The translations under genes and the position numbers were made by a program. Below the pieces are notes generated by a model, which saw only the letters and a list, made by a program, of their open reading frames with translations, was not told the origin of the DNA and ran no database searches. From assembly GCA_016630905.1 (NCBI GenBank), contig WBMQ01000007.1, forward strand, positions 1,426,001 to 1,490,000: 64,000 bases of DNA, in the 5' to 3' direction. The stretch is from Capillidium heterosporum. Taxonomy: Eukaryota; Entomophthoromycota; Entomophthoromycetes; Entomophthorales; Capillidiaceae. Every line of letters starts with the position of its first letter. The stretch's first letter is position 1. Shown one piece after another: positions 35,524 to 48,472 of the stretch.

Positions 35524-38240
35524 ATGAGTTATAATAAAAACTATCGAGTAAACAACGGCAACAGCACAACAAACTACCAGATAGCCTCAGCAAGCACCTT
35601 CAACCTCTCCAATATCAACTACGGGAGTGGTAATCTCCAACCCCAAGATAAGCGATTTCAACACTTCCAAGAGTTTTTAGTCGATTGGGTAACTACTTTT
35701 ATAAACAATGGCGGAACATAAAAAACTTACCAATCTGCCTTTATTATCTTGTAAATATAGAAAAAATCACAACCTGACAACTGCTGTATATGTTTGGATA
35801 CTAATCCCGGAGTCAATAACGACTTACTATTCTGCGCCTCTCCCAATTGCGACGTATGCGTTCATCAAGGTAAATTTAACTTTATCCTATTCTCAAAATA
35901 TAAATAGAGTGCTATGGCGTTCGTCAGTCTCCTTCTCAGGATGAAGCCTGGTACTGTGACCGCTGCCGTCTCCCAGAAGGACACAACATGGTTAGTACTG
36001 CACTTTTAAATAGGGTACTAAAAGAAAACTAGTTTTGTAGGCTTTGTCCGATAAAAAGGGGAGCAGTCAAAAAAGTCATGGATAGTTCTAATTGGGTTCA
36101 CGTAGTATGTGCTCTTTGGTGGCCTCAGGTTAAGGTCTTGGACGACAGCAAAGGACTGCAGATTATTTCCATAAATGATATCCCACCTCAATGCTATTCT
36201 CAAGTAAGCTATTACGCTCAATTGTCGATTAAAAGTTTAAATAGATTTGTGTATTGTGCGAAAATAGCAACGACCAACGTAATGGAGCCTGCATCGTAAC
36301 TATACTTTGATTTTATTTTACTGACAATGATGTTTAGCGCTGCGACTACGGTGGCTGTCAAAACTTTTTCCATATAACTTGTGCACAGGAATTGGATTTG
36401 CTAGAGGAATGTACAGATTTAAGCCGGTTAAGGCCTGGAGAAGAGCCTTATTATGCCTATTGTCGAACACATGGACGCAATTCAAACCCTCATGTAATTC
36501 TGCCGTCAATACAGCCAACTAATTTAATACAGCTGAACCCTTGGGCATTGTGGTCTAGGAAGAAGGATACTTTTTACGAGAGCTTATGGTAACCACCTTT
36601 CCTAGTTATTTGAGTAAACTAAACCTATGTTTAAAACAGTAAAACAAATTTGGAGCTTGTTGAATCGGTACAGGAGCGCGAGAAGCCCGTATCCATGATG
36701 CGAGAACGTCGCAAGAGCATACAACACAACGGCTTAGTTTTGCCACCAATCAACAATGTCGGTACTTTAAACCCTGTTATGGAAGGTCCATCTGTCAAGG
36801 TACCATTATTTTGTATTTAAAAGTAACCGAAATAGGAGGATGAGGAAATCCCTGTACCACAAACCGGTCTTGTGGAAAAGTTTGAAAAGGCGTACACCAT
36901 CTACGACCAAGGTACTTTTTCTTGTTAAAACGTACTAAAGCAAGTAGAACGAGAAAGATTTATCCGGAATGCTGACATGTCCTACAGCGTAGAGAGCAAC
37001 TTAAATCACAATTTACTCCAAAAGCTCGAACAATCAACTGCAGTAACCGCCTCACTTCACAAGGAACAGCAGCATTTAGAACAGCTGAACCGCAACCTCA
37101 AATTGGAAGTTTCCGAGTTGAAGTATGGTCTGATCAACTTATGTAGTCAGAAAGGTTTGGCGATGGTCCAAAAGCTGATGGGACGTCCAAAGGATGGATT
37201 GGAGTTCTACCCCCACCATACCCGTGTTTTGGACTACTTCCTTCAAGTCAGTCACTTGATTGCAAAAGCCAGGTCAAATAGCCCACAGTATCTTCCCCCT
37301 AGAACGTGTATTTGCAACATCTGTAACAACCCTGTTGACTTCTCTCTTGCTACAACTTCTTGCCGACTATGTGGCAGCTGGTATCATATGCCATGTCTAC
37401 CTCTATCTGTTAGGCCTTTTGACTGTAGTGAGAACTGGCTGTGTCGTCCCTGCCAGCGAGGAGATCCAATAATGAAGAATAAACTCGAGCCAGTTCAAAG
37501 TGAAGAATCAACCCCAAACAGCCCCAACGAATCGAACATCAACTCAGTGATTCCTCCTCCTGGTCCCTCACACGACAACAAGCCACTGATCAAGAACCAT
37601 CCAACCAGTGCTCCTAACCCTGAAGGCCAGTTGGCTAAGAAGCGAGCAGTTGGAAATGAGGTATACAACCCTTAGCGTTTTCTTATTAAAAGTTTAATAA
37701 AATTAGCAACCACCTAACCCTCTGCATTTATCTTCTCGAGTTAATTCTTCTAAAAAGAATGGCTCACCGGCCCCCAACACAGGTAGTTGTCTAATCCCAT
37801 CTTGATATTAATAGTCTTTAGATACCAAGCTCCCTGACGAGCTGGTGACTGCTTACCAGCAGACTCCCCGGTTCCCTGGCGACGAGTACTTTTTTATAAT
37901 ATTTAATCTGACTCTTGCCTATAGATACACTCCTCGATGGGTCCGTGGTGTCGGTAAGTACAAGGAGGGACTCTGTCCCCACTGTGCTGACCGCCAAGTC
38001 TGGTTGAAGATCAAGATCAGCGCCTACTGGTACCATCTCAACTACCAGCATGGTATCTCTTCCATTACTGGGAAGCCCTTCCAGAAACCCTTAGAACTGA
38101 GACACAACCCTGAACGTGATCTGCAGGAGGCGTTGTGCCACAAGTGCAAAAACTGGATCCCCAACGAGAGCCCCCGTAACAAGCCAGTCAATGTCGAGGA
38201 GATCTACTGGTGGAAGCATGCCCAGAAGTGTCATCAGTAA
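35524..38240 (+). CDS. PHD-ePHD-PHD chromatin protein fused to a DUF4451 domain
   Basis: Nuclear histone reader related to the Nto1/BRPF/JADE type, with about 12 short introns. Domains in order: a short Asn/Ser-rich N-terminus; PHD1 (CCICLDTN, FCASPNCDVCVHQECYGV, WYCDRCR); a zinc-knuckle/ePHD half (FCRLCPIKRGAVKKV, WVHVVCALWWPQV, then ICVLCEN, CDYGGCQNFFHITCAQ, CRTHGR); a basic and coiled-coil stretch; PHD3 (CICNICNNPVDF, CGSWYHMPC, WLCRPC); a Pro/Ser linker; and at the C-terminus the DUF4451 domain (YTPRWVRGVGKYKEGLCPHC, WLKIKISAYWYHLNYQHGIS, CHKCKNWIP, WWKHAQKCH). The DUF4451 block is normally met as a separate fungal protein. Here introns at 37661, 37783 and 37878 splice it in frame to the PHD part. 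Intron 37878-37918 removes an in-frame stretch that would otherwise split GDEYTPRW. No frame break. Confidence 0.75.
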
Positions 38241-39068
38241 GCTTACTATTTTCCACATTATAGCGACCTAACAATACATTAAGTAGCTCCAATTAATTCC
38301 AAGCGAGTTGTATGCTAGAAACGAAGCTGTATCGGTTTCCATATCATGAACATTCCATTGGAACCTTAAACTGATCGAGCTTGGAGTATTTATACCGCCC
38401 CATCCTAGCTACCTTATACCCCTCTTTTAACCATACATTTATTTTACATTAGATTTAGAGTGGTCAAATCTATGACATCCTACTCGGACGTAAACCTGAT
38501 AGAAGCTTAGTATTTGACCACACCGTACCTCCACCCCCTTCACCTTTACCCATAAACTTCTCACCTTCCCTCCAATTTAAACTGTATAGTCGATGGTTTT
38601 ACTATACTATGTAAATTTATAAACTTTTTCTTCTATATCATCTTTAACCTGTGTTTTCATATATGCTGCTAATAGCCACATTTTAGTTGCATTCAAATTT
38701 AAGTTGTGAACTTTAATAGATAAATTGATGTTTTGACCTACGATATAACAATTTACTATGAAGCTACATTCTAACTATATGGTTAACTTTCAACTTTATT
38801 TTGATAATTTATCTTTAGCAGCTGCTAGCCTACTACCTAAATATCTTATAGGTAAATAAAGAGAAGATTTGTCAGTAGCTACCTTCAATAGCACCGAAAC
38901 CAGTAACCTTGTCCTATTCTACCTCATATAATAGGCTAGAATTTCAAACTGCTATGTTTTGAGTATTAGTTATTGGTTAGCTATGCTACGAAAGTTAGCC
39001 AAATGATAAGTTAACTCAAGCTATATCAGTTTTTTTACCTTTAGAATTCAAGTTCAATAGAAAGCTCG
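38241..39068. other. Intergenic region
   Basis: About 830 bp AT-rich region upstream of the nucleoporin gene. No supported gene; no clear TATA box singled out. Confidence 0.4.
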
Positions 39069-41364
39069 ATGTCAACTCCATGCAAATTTTTCCTCCAGGG
39101 AACTTGCAGGTATGGGCAGCAGTGCCAGTTTTCCCATGGTAATAGTTACTTTAACTTCATCTTACTAATTCTTCTAAGCCCAGCAGCCTATACCCAGCCA
39201 AGTTAAACCTAAGCCGAATACATGGGAGGATCTAAGGTTTGCTTTATTACTTTGATTTTAAACCAGAATTTAACCATAAGTTTACTTTATTTTAGTGAAG
39301 CTACTTTGCTCAACGATTTTACAAACTGGCCTTCCCATTTATTGTCTACCTATGGGCCTGTTAAGCATGAGCAAACGATTTTACTTGGTACCGACACATC
39401 ACCTGAAGAGCTAGGTTATTTTTTATACGAAGAGCTTTTTTCGACAATGAATGTCATAGGCTTTGTAGGTTTTCTTTTATATATTCGTTATATAGTTTCA
39501 ATGGTTTTAATACGTTATTATTAGCAACAAAATCTTCAGATGGAAATCAACAATGCTGGACAAAAGCTCCAAGAACTCAAGAACTATGGACCACAATTCA
39601 TAATGCAAAAGATGCACAGCGAGCGTATCGATCATAAGTCGATAGCCATGAACTGCCCTCCATTTGCACCAAAACCTCAGCGGCGTCAAGCTTTTGGTAC
39701 CAACCTTCAAAATGTACCCAACTTTACCCAATTTCAGAACAATCCACCACCAGCCTTTGCCCATATCCAAGCTCCTAAATTTGAGTCTGCTATTGACTAC
39801 TCTAAGGTTCTTGGGACTATCCCTGACAAGCTGTTTGGATCCAATTCATCTTTGATGCAGGGTCCAACTCAAGGCTTTGGCTCAATTGGTGCTCAATCAG
39901 GTCAACCATCAGTATTCAGTAGCGCTAACACAGGTCAAGGAAGCTTTGGAAATCCAACTCAACAATATAAACCGATTGGACAGCCCAGTTTTGGCATAGG
40001 ATCGACCAACACTCCTACTGCATTCGGCCAGTCCAACATCAATAATTTAGCTACTTCACAACCTCCAACTGCTACCATTTCGAACAGCCAAGGAGGTTTC
40101 GGTATAGGATCAGCTAGCGCTTCTACTGCATTCGGTCAATCTAATACCAACAACTTGCCAACTTCACAACCACCAGCCACTGCCATTTCAGGTAACCAAA
40201 GCATTGGTCGGGGAAGTTTCGGCTTTGGAAGCTTCAGCTCAGCTTTGAAAGAAATATCACAACCCGCGACTGCAAGTATACCAGCAGTGCCAACCAGCAA
40301 TACTCAAACAAGTATGTTTGGATCAGCATTGAATAATACCTCAGCACCGGCTTTCGGAGCACAAGTAGGTACCAAACCTGAAGCCGATGCTAGCTCAAGC
40401 ACATCCGTCAGTAAGTGGCTACAAAGGTGGTCTGTTCAAAGATGCTGCCAACCGATTTGCCGCCAAAAGCTCGTCCGCTTTCGGTGCTCAAACGGACACC
40501 CCACCATCGACCGGATCAACCAACTACCAAACTGGTATGTTCAAGGCAGCTGCTGCTCGGGCAACTGCCCCCACCTTTGGTGCCCAGACAGGTACTAAAC
40601 CAGAATCTAGTGCGGTGCCAACCTATACACCTGGTCTATTTAAAGCTGCACTAAGTAATGAAGCCTCTAGCTCAACAACTGGTACTGCATCCGCTTCAAC
40701 TTCGACCGCTACTCAACCTACATCTGGCCTCTTTGCAAAATACGCCTCAGCAACCCCATCAACAAGCGCTTTTGGCTTTGGCACCTCCACTAGTCAGGTT
40801 AAGCCATCCACAACAGTTACTTCGAGCTCTGTTAGTAATCAGGCTCAACCATCTACCAGTACTTCTATTAGTAACTTGGTCCAACCATCCACTAGTACGG
40901 CCTCAACTTCATCCACCAACATCCAGCATAGCTCCGCCAAGTCAACTCGACTCATGGACCTTATTGCACTTACTGATACCGATAAGCAGCTGCTGGACGT
41001 TATGAAGACTCCTGCCAGTGACTTTAGCTCTTCAGCCAAGAATCTCAACCTTAACCAAAGTATTGACGCATTAATCAATTTGATGTCGAAGATCCGGATA
41101 AGTGACATGCGCCCTAACACCTACCAAGTCGAACCCTTCAAGCTGGTACCAGTATCTCAACAAGTCAACTTCAAGTATTCGAAACTGGGTCAAGCTAGGC
41201 AAGCCCCAAGTTCTAGGATCGAAGTGCTAGATGTTGGGCAGTACTCTAAGTTGACAACTCTGAGTGATCAAGACAAATCACAGTTCTTAGCTAAAGAGTT
41301 TACTGATTTAGCTTCCATTCCTGATGATCCACCACCAGTAGAGTATTTAGTTGGTGTTTTGTAG
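39069..41364 (+). CDS. NUP42: CCCH zinc-finger FG nucleoporin (NUP42/Amo1/NLP1 type)
   Basis: Cytoplasmic-face nucleoporin acting in mRNA export with Gle1 and Dbp5. Start MSTPCKFFLQGTCRYGQQCQ at 39069: an N-terminal CCCH finger (C-x5-C-x5-C-x3-H), followed by a helical region (LNDFTNWPSHLLSTYGPV, QKLQELKNYGPQF). A long FG region follows with FGSNSS, GFGSIG, FGIGS, AFGQS, FGFGSF and SAFGAQ, then repeats around Y-x-x-G-L/M-FKAA...FGAQTGTKPE. The conserved C-terminal helical tail (LIALTDTDKQLLDVMK...KIRISDMRP) matches the Gle1-binding end of the family. Introns: 39139-39178, 39237-39295, 39465-39524. Near 40412 the frame moves by +1. Either one base is extra, leaving a continuous GYKGGLFKDAANRF repeat unit, or a 31-nt GTAAGT...CAAAG intron is removed, which also fits the phase. 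Confidence 0.82.
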
Positions 41365-41810
41365 ATGATGCAGTAAAAGTCTGCTATGTATTTAGTTGGC
41401 TTTAGTTTAGTTTACAGTTTAAATTTTATTTCATATATTAATTGTTTTTCACCTTTAATCTTGCTTTGGCAAACTGCACTAAAAACTACTATTTGTTATT
41501 TAAATGCTCTACCTTTAAATAGCAATAGTATTCTATAAATATAAATAATCTTTTCAACTAAACTATAAATAATTATCAAACCTTTAATAAACTAGTAATA
41601 TTTTAATTAATAAGTACCTAGTAATTTAAAATATTTTTAGTAAAGCATTTTAAATTTAATAGTTTTAATTAAATTGTATTAATAATATATGGTAACTATT
41701 GTAATATTATAATTAGATTGAAAATGTTTAATTAATTTTTTAGACTAATTAGAATTAGAATATTATAATAATCCTAATTATTAAGTTATAAACTTTTTTT
41801 GTTATTATTT

Positions 41811-42373
41811 ATTAGAAGATATCTATAATAAATGCTTATTAGTTAGAGTTAGCTAAGAGATAACAATAGCTATAACTTTATAAAAGCTAATAACATTAAC
41901 TATAAGGTTATATAAAAAAGAAGCTTATACTTATAACTTAATCCAAAAATAATAAATAGATAAAAATACTCTAATTATAACTAATAGGCTAAAAAGTATA
42001 GTTGGATTTATTAATTTAAAAAGGTTTTAAAGTTTGGTTTAAATTAGTATAACTTTTTACTATAAAGGAATACTAAGTGTTAGTTTTAATTTACACTATT
42101 ATAAAAAGTTTATATTATATTAATAATAGAAAAAAATTAAATAATTTAAGATTTTTATTTAATAATTATTTAATCTACTACTAAGTTCCTTATAGGCCTT
42201 ATATAAGTAATTTGTTTTTAGTAGTTAGTATTTTTTAAAATAGTTATTGCTAAATAAAATACTTAATTTATACTAAAGAAAAAAAACTTTTAGTAATCTA
42301 TAAGCTTAAATATAAAACTAAATTTTAGTTATTAAGTAAAGCTATAGCTGATTTAAAAAGATTTTCTTATATT
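41811..42373 (+). mobile_element. LTR-like repeat, family R1, copy 1
   Basis: Non-coding unit of about 0.56 kb that also occurs near 46.3, 47.8, 58.3 and 62.6 kb. It starts with a (T)TAAGAAAT-like end and finishes with TTTTCTTA, short inverted termini as in LTRs. No internal region is attached, so a solo LTR is the best guess. Old, heavily decayed fossil. Confidence 0.45.
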
Positions 42374-42573
42374 AGTATACTATTTTTCTTATTAACTTTT
42401 AATTTTTTACAATTTATTTATAGCTATTTTTAGTTAGAAATATATTTTATTTATTAAATAGTAGCTTATTTCTTTATATAAAATCTAAAAAAGTACTATT
42501 AAATCCAACTAATAATAGTATTATAATATAAAAGGTTAAAATAGTAAAACTAATACTAATTATTATATTGGTA

Positions 42574-43230
42574 ATATTAGGAAATGTCTACTAAGAATAC
42601 TTATTAGCAAAAGTTAACCAAGTAGTAATAGTAGCCAGTACTTTATAAAGGCTAAAGAAGTTGATACAAAAGTTATACAAAAAGGATAATTATATCTAGA
42701 GTTAGATCTAAAGGTAATAAGCAGATAGGACTACTTTAATTATAGCTACAAGACTAAGGAATATAGTCAAATCCATTGTTTAGCTTAAGTTTTTAGATTT
42801 GGTTTAGTTTAGATTATTAATTTAAGTTAGGTCAATGCAACTCTTAGTTTTGGAAAAATGCAAATTATCAGTTTTTAATTATATTATACAAAGAGTTTAT
42901 ACTATGCTGATAGCAAAAGAAAAATATCAAATAGTTCAATATATTTATTTAATAATTACTTAACCTACTACTAAGTTTATTATAGGCCTTATATAGATAA
43001 CTTATCTTTAGTAATAAATATTATAGATACTGGTAATTAGTATTTATCTAAACTTTAGTATTATAACTTATTTAGTTTTTCTAGAAAATAATTATGATTT
43101 TTAAAAAATATAAGGAATAAAACATAGTAACTATAGGATTAATTATCTGATTTCTGTTATAAAGGCATTTCTAAACTTGAATTTGGTTTATAAGGTAAAA
43201 CTACAACTGATTTAGAAATATTTTCTTATA
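42574..43230 (+). mobile_element. LTR-like repeat, R1-related subfamily
   Basis: Unit of about 0.65 kb, similar to R1 in its 3' half (the ACTACTAAGTTTATTATAGG segment) but with its own 5' half. Copies in reverse orientation lie near 47.3-47.7, 50.8-51.1 and 61.0-61.5 kb. Decayed. Confidence 0.4.
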
Positions 43231-44335
43231 GGTAATATAAATTATCTAAAAGAGATAAGTTTAAGAAAATTAAAAAAGTTTAAATAAAGTAAGCTAAAAA
43301 GGTATAAAGTTAAACTATATATTTATACAATCTAATAACTAAAAGGCTAACTAAAAACAATACTTTATTTATAAGTAAATATATTGGACTATTAAAAACA
43401 ATTATAGTAAAAGAAATAAAATTAGGCTATTATAATAGCTATAATTAATAATAATAATTAAAGGGTAAATAATAGCCATTTAAAAAATAGTAAGGTATAA
43501 TACTATTAAAATACTAGTTTTTAATAGTATTCTAAGAATTTAAATATTTTTAGTATTTTAATACTATTAGTTAATTAGTATAAATTAGATAATGTACTAC
43601 TAATTATTAAAGTTTTTAGATTTTAGTTAAGGCTAAAAAAATAATTAATAAGTAAAATAGATTTCTAATTGAAATTAGTTATAAGTTATAAATAATATAA
43701 TAATTATATATAAAATTATATTAATAACTTTATAATAGAAATTATAACAATTAAAGTTGTTATATTTTAGCTAAATTATATATAATATATTTTAATTTTA
43801 GATAGCTTATACTATATTATAATTTAATAATATACTTTAGACTATACTACTATTTATTTTAGTTACTTTACACTACTACTTATTTACTTATTCTATATAA
43901 AATTAATTTTTTAGTATAAATATAGTTTTATATTTATTTTAGATTTTAAACTTTTAATTACTATCTTATAAATTAATTATATTTTAACTTTAGTAATAGA
44001 TTACTATAACTATACTTTATTATTAAGTTATTATTTTTTAAAACTATAGTATATATATTAAGACTTTTGCTTAAAAAAATATTTTTATAAATTAATTTAG
44101 TTTAAAAAAATTTTAACTATTTTGTAATAATATTTTTAGTTTAAGTTAATTTAAAATATTTTAAACTTTTAGTATATAGTTTTATATAAACTAAAAGTTT
44201 TAAGTATTTTTATTAATTATTAACTTAGCTTTTTAGCTAAGTTGTATTTTAAGTATTAGGTTAGTTTTCCTTAATTAGCTTATAATTATACTATATCTTA
44301 ATAATGTGTTTTAGATTATAAACTTTATTTTTTGT

Positions 44336-45200
44336 AATAACCCTGATTGTTACAATTTTTAAAATAAGGTCATTGACTAATTCTTAGTATATTATACCAA
44401 TTTTCTCTTATCTTTTCTCTTTTTACTTCTTACTAATTTTCAAATTCTCTTTATTATTCTCCAATTTATAACTATCTTAGTTATAAATCTATCCTATATA
44501 TTAATTATTTTGATTACCTTGATTATTTTTTTAAACTTGACTATAATCTAGAAACTCTAGCAATTAATAGCATATTAGCTAATTTATACCTTTTAACTAT
44601 GAAAACACATCAGTAATAGCTAATAGAATTACTGATTCTTCTAGATAAACTTGGTAAACACTTAATTAATCTATAAAGTAGTAGATTGCCAAAGAGAAAT
44701 CTAATTCTACTAGTATTACTACAACTAAAATACTAAAGAGATATTTAAACCCCTTGATAACTATTAAAAGCTAGTATTTTAATAATGCTCTACCTTACTA
44801 TTTTCTAAATAGCTGCTATCTACCTTTTGATCTTAATTATCAACTATAGCTGTCATAACAGCCTGATCTATTTCCCTTACTATAGCTATTTTTAATAGCC
44901 TGATCTGTTTTGTTTACAAATAAAGTATTGTTTCTAATTAGCCTTTTAATTATTAGATTATACAAATATATGGTTCAACTTTTATACCCTTTTAGCTTAC
45001 TCTACTCAAACTTTCTTTACTTTCCTTTAGACTTACCTTCTTTAGGTAATTCATATTACTAATGCTATAGTTAGTATTAGTTTTACTATTCTGACCTTTT
45101 ATAATATATATTTCTATTATAATACTATTATTAGTTGGATCTAACAGCACCCTTTTAGACCTTATATTTTTCATTAAAGATTTACTTTAAATTACTAAAT
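44336..45200 (-). mobile_element. LTR-like repeat, family R2, reverse copy
   Basis: Unit of about 0.85 kb bounded by TGTAATAACCCTGATTG at one end and an ATTAGTTGGATCTAAC end at the other. Related stretches lie near 54.2-55.0 and 59.3-60.1 kb in the same orientation. Forward copies are at 45.64 and 61.85 kb. Non-coding, decayed; solo LTR is likely but not proven. Confidence 0.4.
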
Positions 45201-45639
45201 AATTAATTTTACTATATTAATTAGCTATACAAATCATAGAATTTAAACTTTAAAAATGGACTATTATAACTAAAATATATATTTATCCCTTTATAAAAAA
45301 TATTTACTTATATATTATTAAGTTATAACTATCTCCTAAGCTATAATATATATTATAACTTTTATATAAAAAAAGAGACTAGTTTTTTTTAAAACTCTTA
45401 ATTTTAAAAATATAAAGAATTTTAGTATTTTATAGTTTTATAGTTTTAGGTCTTTAAGGGTTTAAAGTTATATATTATAAGAAAATATTTTTAGATTAGC
45501 TATAATCTTATTTTATAACCCAAGTTTAAGTTTAAAAATGCTTTTATAATAGGAATTAAGTAATTAATTCTATACTAACTGTATTTTAATTCTTATACTT
45601 TTTAAATATTATAATTATTATAAGGTTTAGAGAAATACT

Positions 45640-46280
45640 ACTAGATTTAACTAATAATGGCATTATATTGCAAACTAATAATATAGTAGGTAAGGAAAGC
45701 AAAACTAATTCCTACTACTATATTGGTAATAAAAAATTAGATTTTCTGAAAGATAGGTTAGATAGCTAAATAAAAAAGATATATTATATAAAGTACTTAT
45801 ACAATTATAGTTACATTCTAATTTCAAAAAAGGATAGAGAAGATATATAAAGACTTAGGTATAGACTAGGGCTAAACTAAAGAGAAACTATTAAAAAAAG
45901 ATTAAAAAATAGCTAATACTACTATATTAAAATTAAAGGTAAAAATAGGCTAATAAATTAATATTAGCTTAAAAAAGTTAATAGTATTAGTAATATTAAT
46001 TGCTCAAAAAAGGTAAAATCCAAGAGTAGTAAGAATTATTAATAGGTAATAAAAAGTAAAAAGGATAGAGGGATTAGATTATATAGAAATACTATACTAA
46101 AACAAAAAGATAAATAAAAAAATAAAACTTTATTTAAAACTAAAAAATAAAATCAGGCTATTATAATAGCTATAGCTAAAAATTAAGATAAGTAATAGCT
46201 ATTAAAAAATAGTAAAGTAAAATATTATTAAGATGCTAACTTTTAGTAACATTTCAAAGGTTTAAATATTTTTTTGATAT
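45640..46280 (+). mobile_element. LTR-like repeat, family R2, forward copy
   Basis: Starts around the ACTAATAATGGCATTATA segment and shares hundreds of bases, including a TAGGCTAATAAATTAATATT stretch, with the copy at 61.85-62.46 kb. An R1 unit follows directly, so the two families are nested or abutting. Confidence 0.45.
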
Positions 46281-46282
46281 AT

Positions 46283-46992
46283 TTATTAGAAATATAAGGA
46301 ACATTTACTAGCTAGGGTTAGCTAGGAAGCAACAGTAGCCAAAACTCTATAAAGGCTAAGAATGTTGACTATAAGGTTATATAAGGAGGAGGCTTATACT
46401 TGTAGCCTAATCCAGAAATGGTAGGCAGATAGAAATACTTTAAAAGTAGTTATTAGGCTAAGAAGCACAGTTAGGTTCATTGGTTTAAAAGGGTTCTAGG
46501 ATTTAGTTCAGATCAATTTGGTTTAGTTTTATTGTTTGGTTCAGATCAGCACAACTCTCTATTGTTGAGGGATGCTGATTATCAGTTCTATATTATATTA
46601 TATAAGAGTCTATACTATACTAATAGCAAAAGAAATATTAAATGATTTAATATGTTTATTTTATAATAACTTAACCTCCTACTAAGTTTACTATGGGTCT
46701 TATATAGGTGACTTGTCCTTAGTAATTAGTCCTTTAAGTACTGGTAATTGACATTTTCCCTAATCCATCAGTAATACTATTCCTCTTATTTTCTGAGCAT
46801 TTGTTATTAATCCTAAAAATGATAAGATTGATTTAAAGACTGTCAATGCTAAATAAAATGCTTAATTCATGCTAAAGAGAAAAGAACTTCTAGTATTACT
46901 AGGATTAATACCAAACTGGTAATCTATACATTTAGAATATAAAACTAAATTCTAGTTAAGTAAAACTATAGCTGATTAGAAGGATTTCCTTA
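46283..46992 (+). mobile_element. LTR-like repeat, family R1, best-preserved copy
   Basis: About 0.7 kb and the least AT-biased R1 copy. Contains a promoter-like TATATAAG region in the middle and the characteristic GGTCTTATATAGGTGACTTG segment. Non-coding. Probably a younger insertion than its relatives. Confidence 0.45.
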
Positions 46993-47254
46993 CAATATTG
47001 ATAATACTTGCTAATTATCAGAGTTCTAATATCAATATACTATACTAGTACTAGTTAGGGATTACTAACATATAGCTAAAACTAAGAATATAAAAAAATA
47101 GTTAAGAATATCTAATAAGTAAAACAGATTTTTGTTTAAAACTAGATATAAATAAAAGTGAAAAAATCAAAGATTAGTAAGAAAAAAAAATAGTATACTA
47201 TATAAAGAAAATTGCTTAATAACCTCATACTAGGAATTATTATAATTATTTTTT

Positions 47255-47745
47255 AAAAAAACTAAATAAATTTTAATCTTAAAGTTTAGATAAATACTAA
47301 CTACTAATATTTAAAATATTTACTACTAAAAACAAGTCATCTATATAAGGCTTATAGTAAACTTAGTAATAAGTTAAGTAATTATTAAATAAATATATTA
47401 AACATTTAACTTTTTTATTAGTATAGTATAATTAAAAATTGATAATTTACATTTTTTTAAGACTAAAAGTTATATTAGTTTAACCTAAATCAACAATATA
47501 AACTAAATAAAATTTAAAAACTTAAGCTAAACAATAGATTTAATTATATTTTTTAGGTTTATAGCTATAACTAAAGTAGTTTTATTTACTTATTACTTTT
47601 GAATTAAACTTTAAGTATAACTATCCTTTTTATATAACCTTTATATCAACTTTTTTAGCCTTTATAAAATACTAGCTACTATTATTGCCTAGTTAACTTT
47701 TGCTAATAAGTATTCTTAGTAGATGTTTCCTAATATATATTAGAT
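47255..47745 (-). mobile_element. R1-related repeat, reverse partial copy
   Basis: Reverse-complement match to the R1-related subfamily at 42.6 kb, lying head to head with the forward R1 copy that starts near 47.77 kb. Confidence 0.35.
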
Positions 47746-47765
47746 TAGATTAAACTTTATTAAAT

Positions 47766-48472
47766 ATATTAGAAAATGTTTATAAAGAATATTTATTAGC
47801 TAAGATTAGCTAAAAGGTAATAATAGCTAGAACTTTATAAAGGCTAAGAATATTGATTATAAGGCTATATAAAAAGAAAGCTTAAGCCTGTAGCCTAATC
47901 TAAAAATAGTAAGCAAATAGAAATACTTTAAAAGTAGCTATTAAACTAAAAAATATAATCAGATTTATTAGTTTAGAAGGATTTTAAAGTTTAGTTTAGT
48001 TTTATTGTTTGGTTTAGATTAGTGTAACTATTTACTGTAAAGAAATACCAATTATTAGTTTTACATTATACTATATAAGGAGTTTATACTATACCAATAG
48101 TAGAAGAAATATCAAATAATTTAATACATTTATTTAATAATTACTTAAATTACTACTAAGTTTACTATAAGCCTTATATAAATAATTTGTTTTTAGTAGT
48201 TAGTACTTTAAATACTAATAATTACTGTTTTTTTAATCTATTAGTATTACTATTTCTCTTATTTTTTAGGTATTTGTTACTAATTTAAAAAATGCTAAGA
48301 TTGATTTAAAAATAATTAATATTAAATAAAATACTTAATTTATACTAAAAAAACTTTTAGTATTACTAGGATTAATGCTAAACTAGTAATCTATATATTT
48401 AAAATATAAAACTAAATTTTAGTTATTAAGCAAAGCTATAGCTGATTAGAAGGATTTTCTTATACTAATTAT
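47766..48472 (+). mobile_element. LTR-like repeat, family R1, copy
   Basis: About 0.7 kb, same start and same end segment (GCTGATTAGAAGGATTTTCT) as the other R1 copies. Decayed, non-coding. Confidence 0.45.

Noticed and set aside
44992-45174. 60-codon open frame in the AT-rich block
   Set aside because: It lies inside an R2 repeat unit and has only AT-driven composition.
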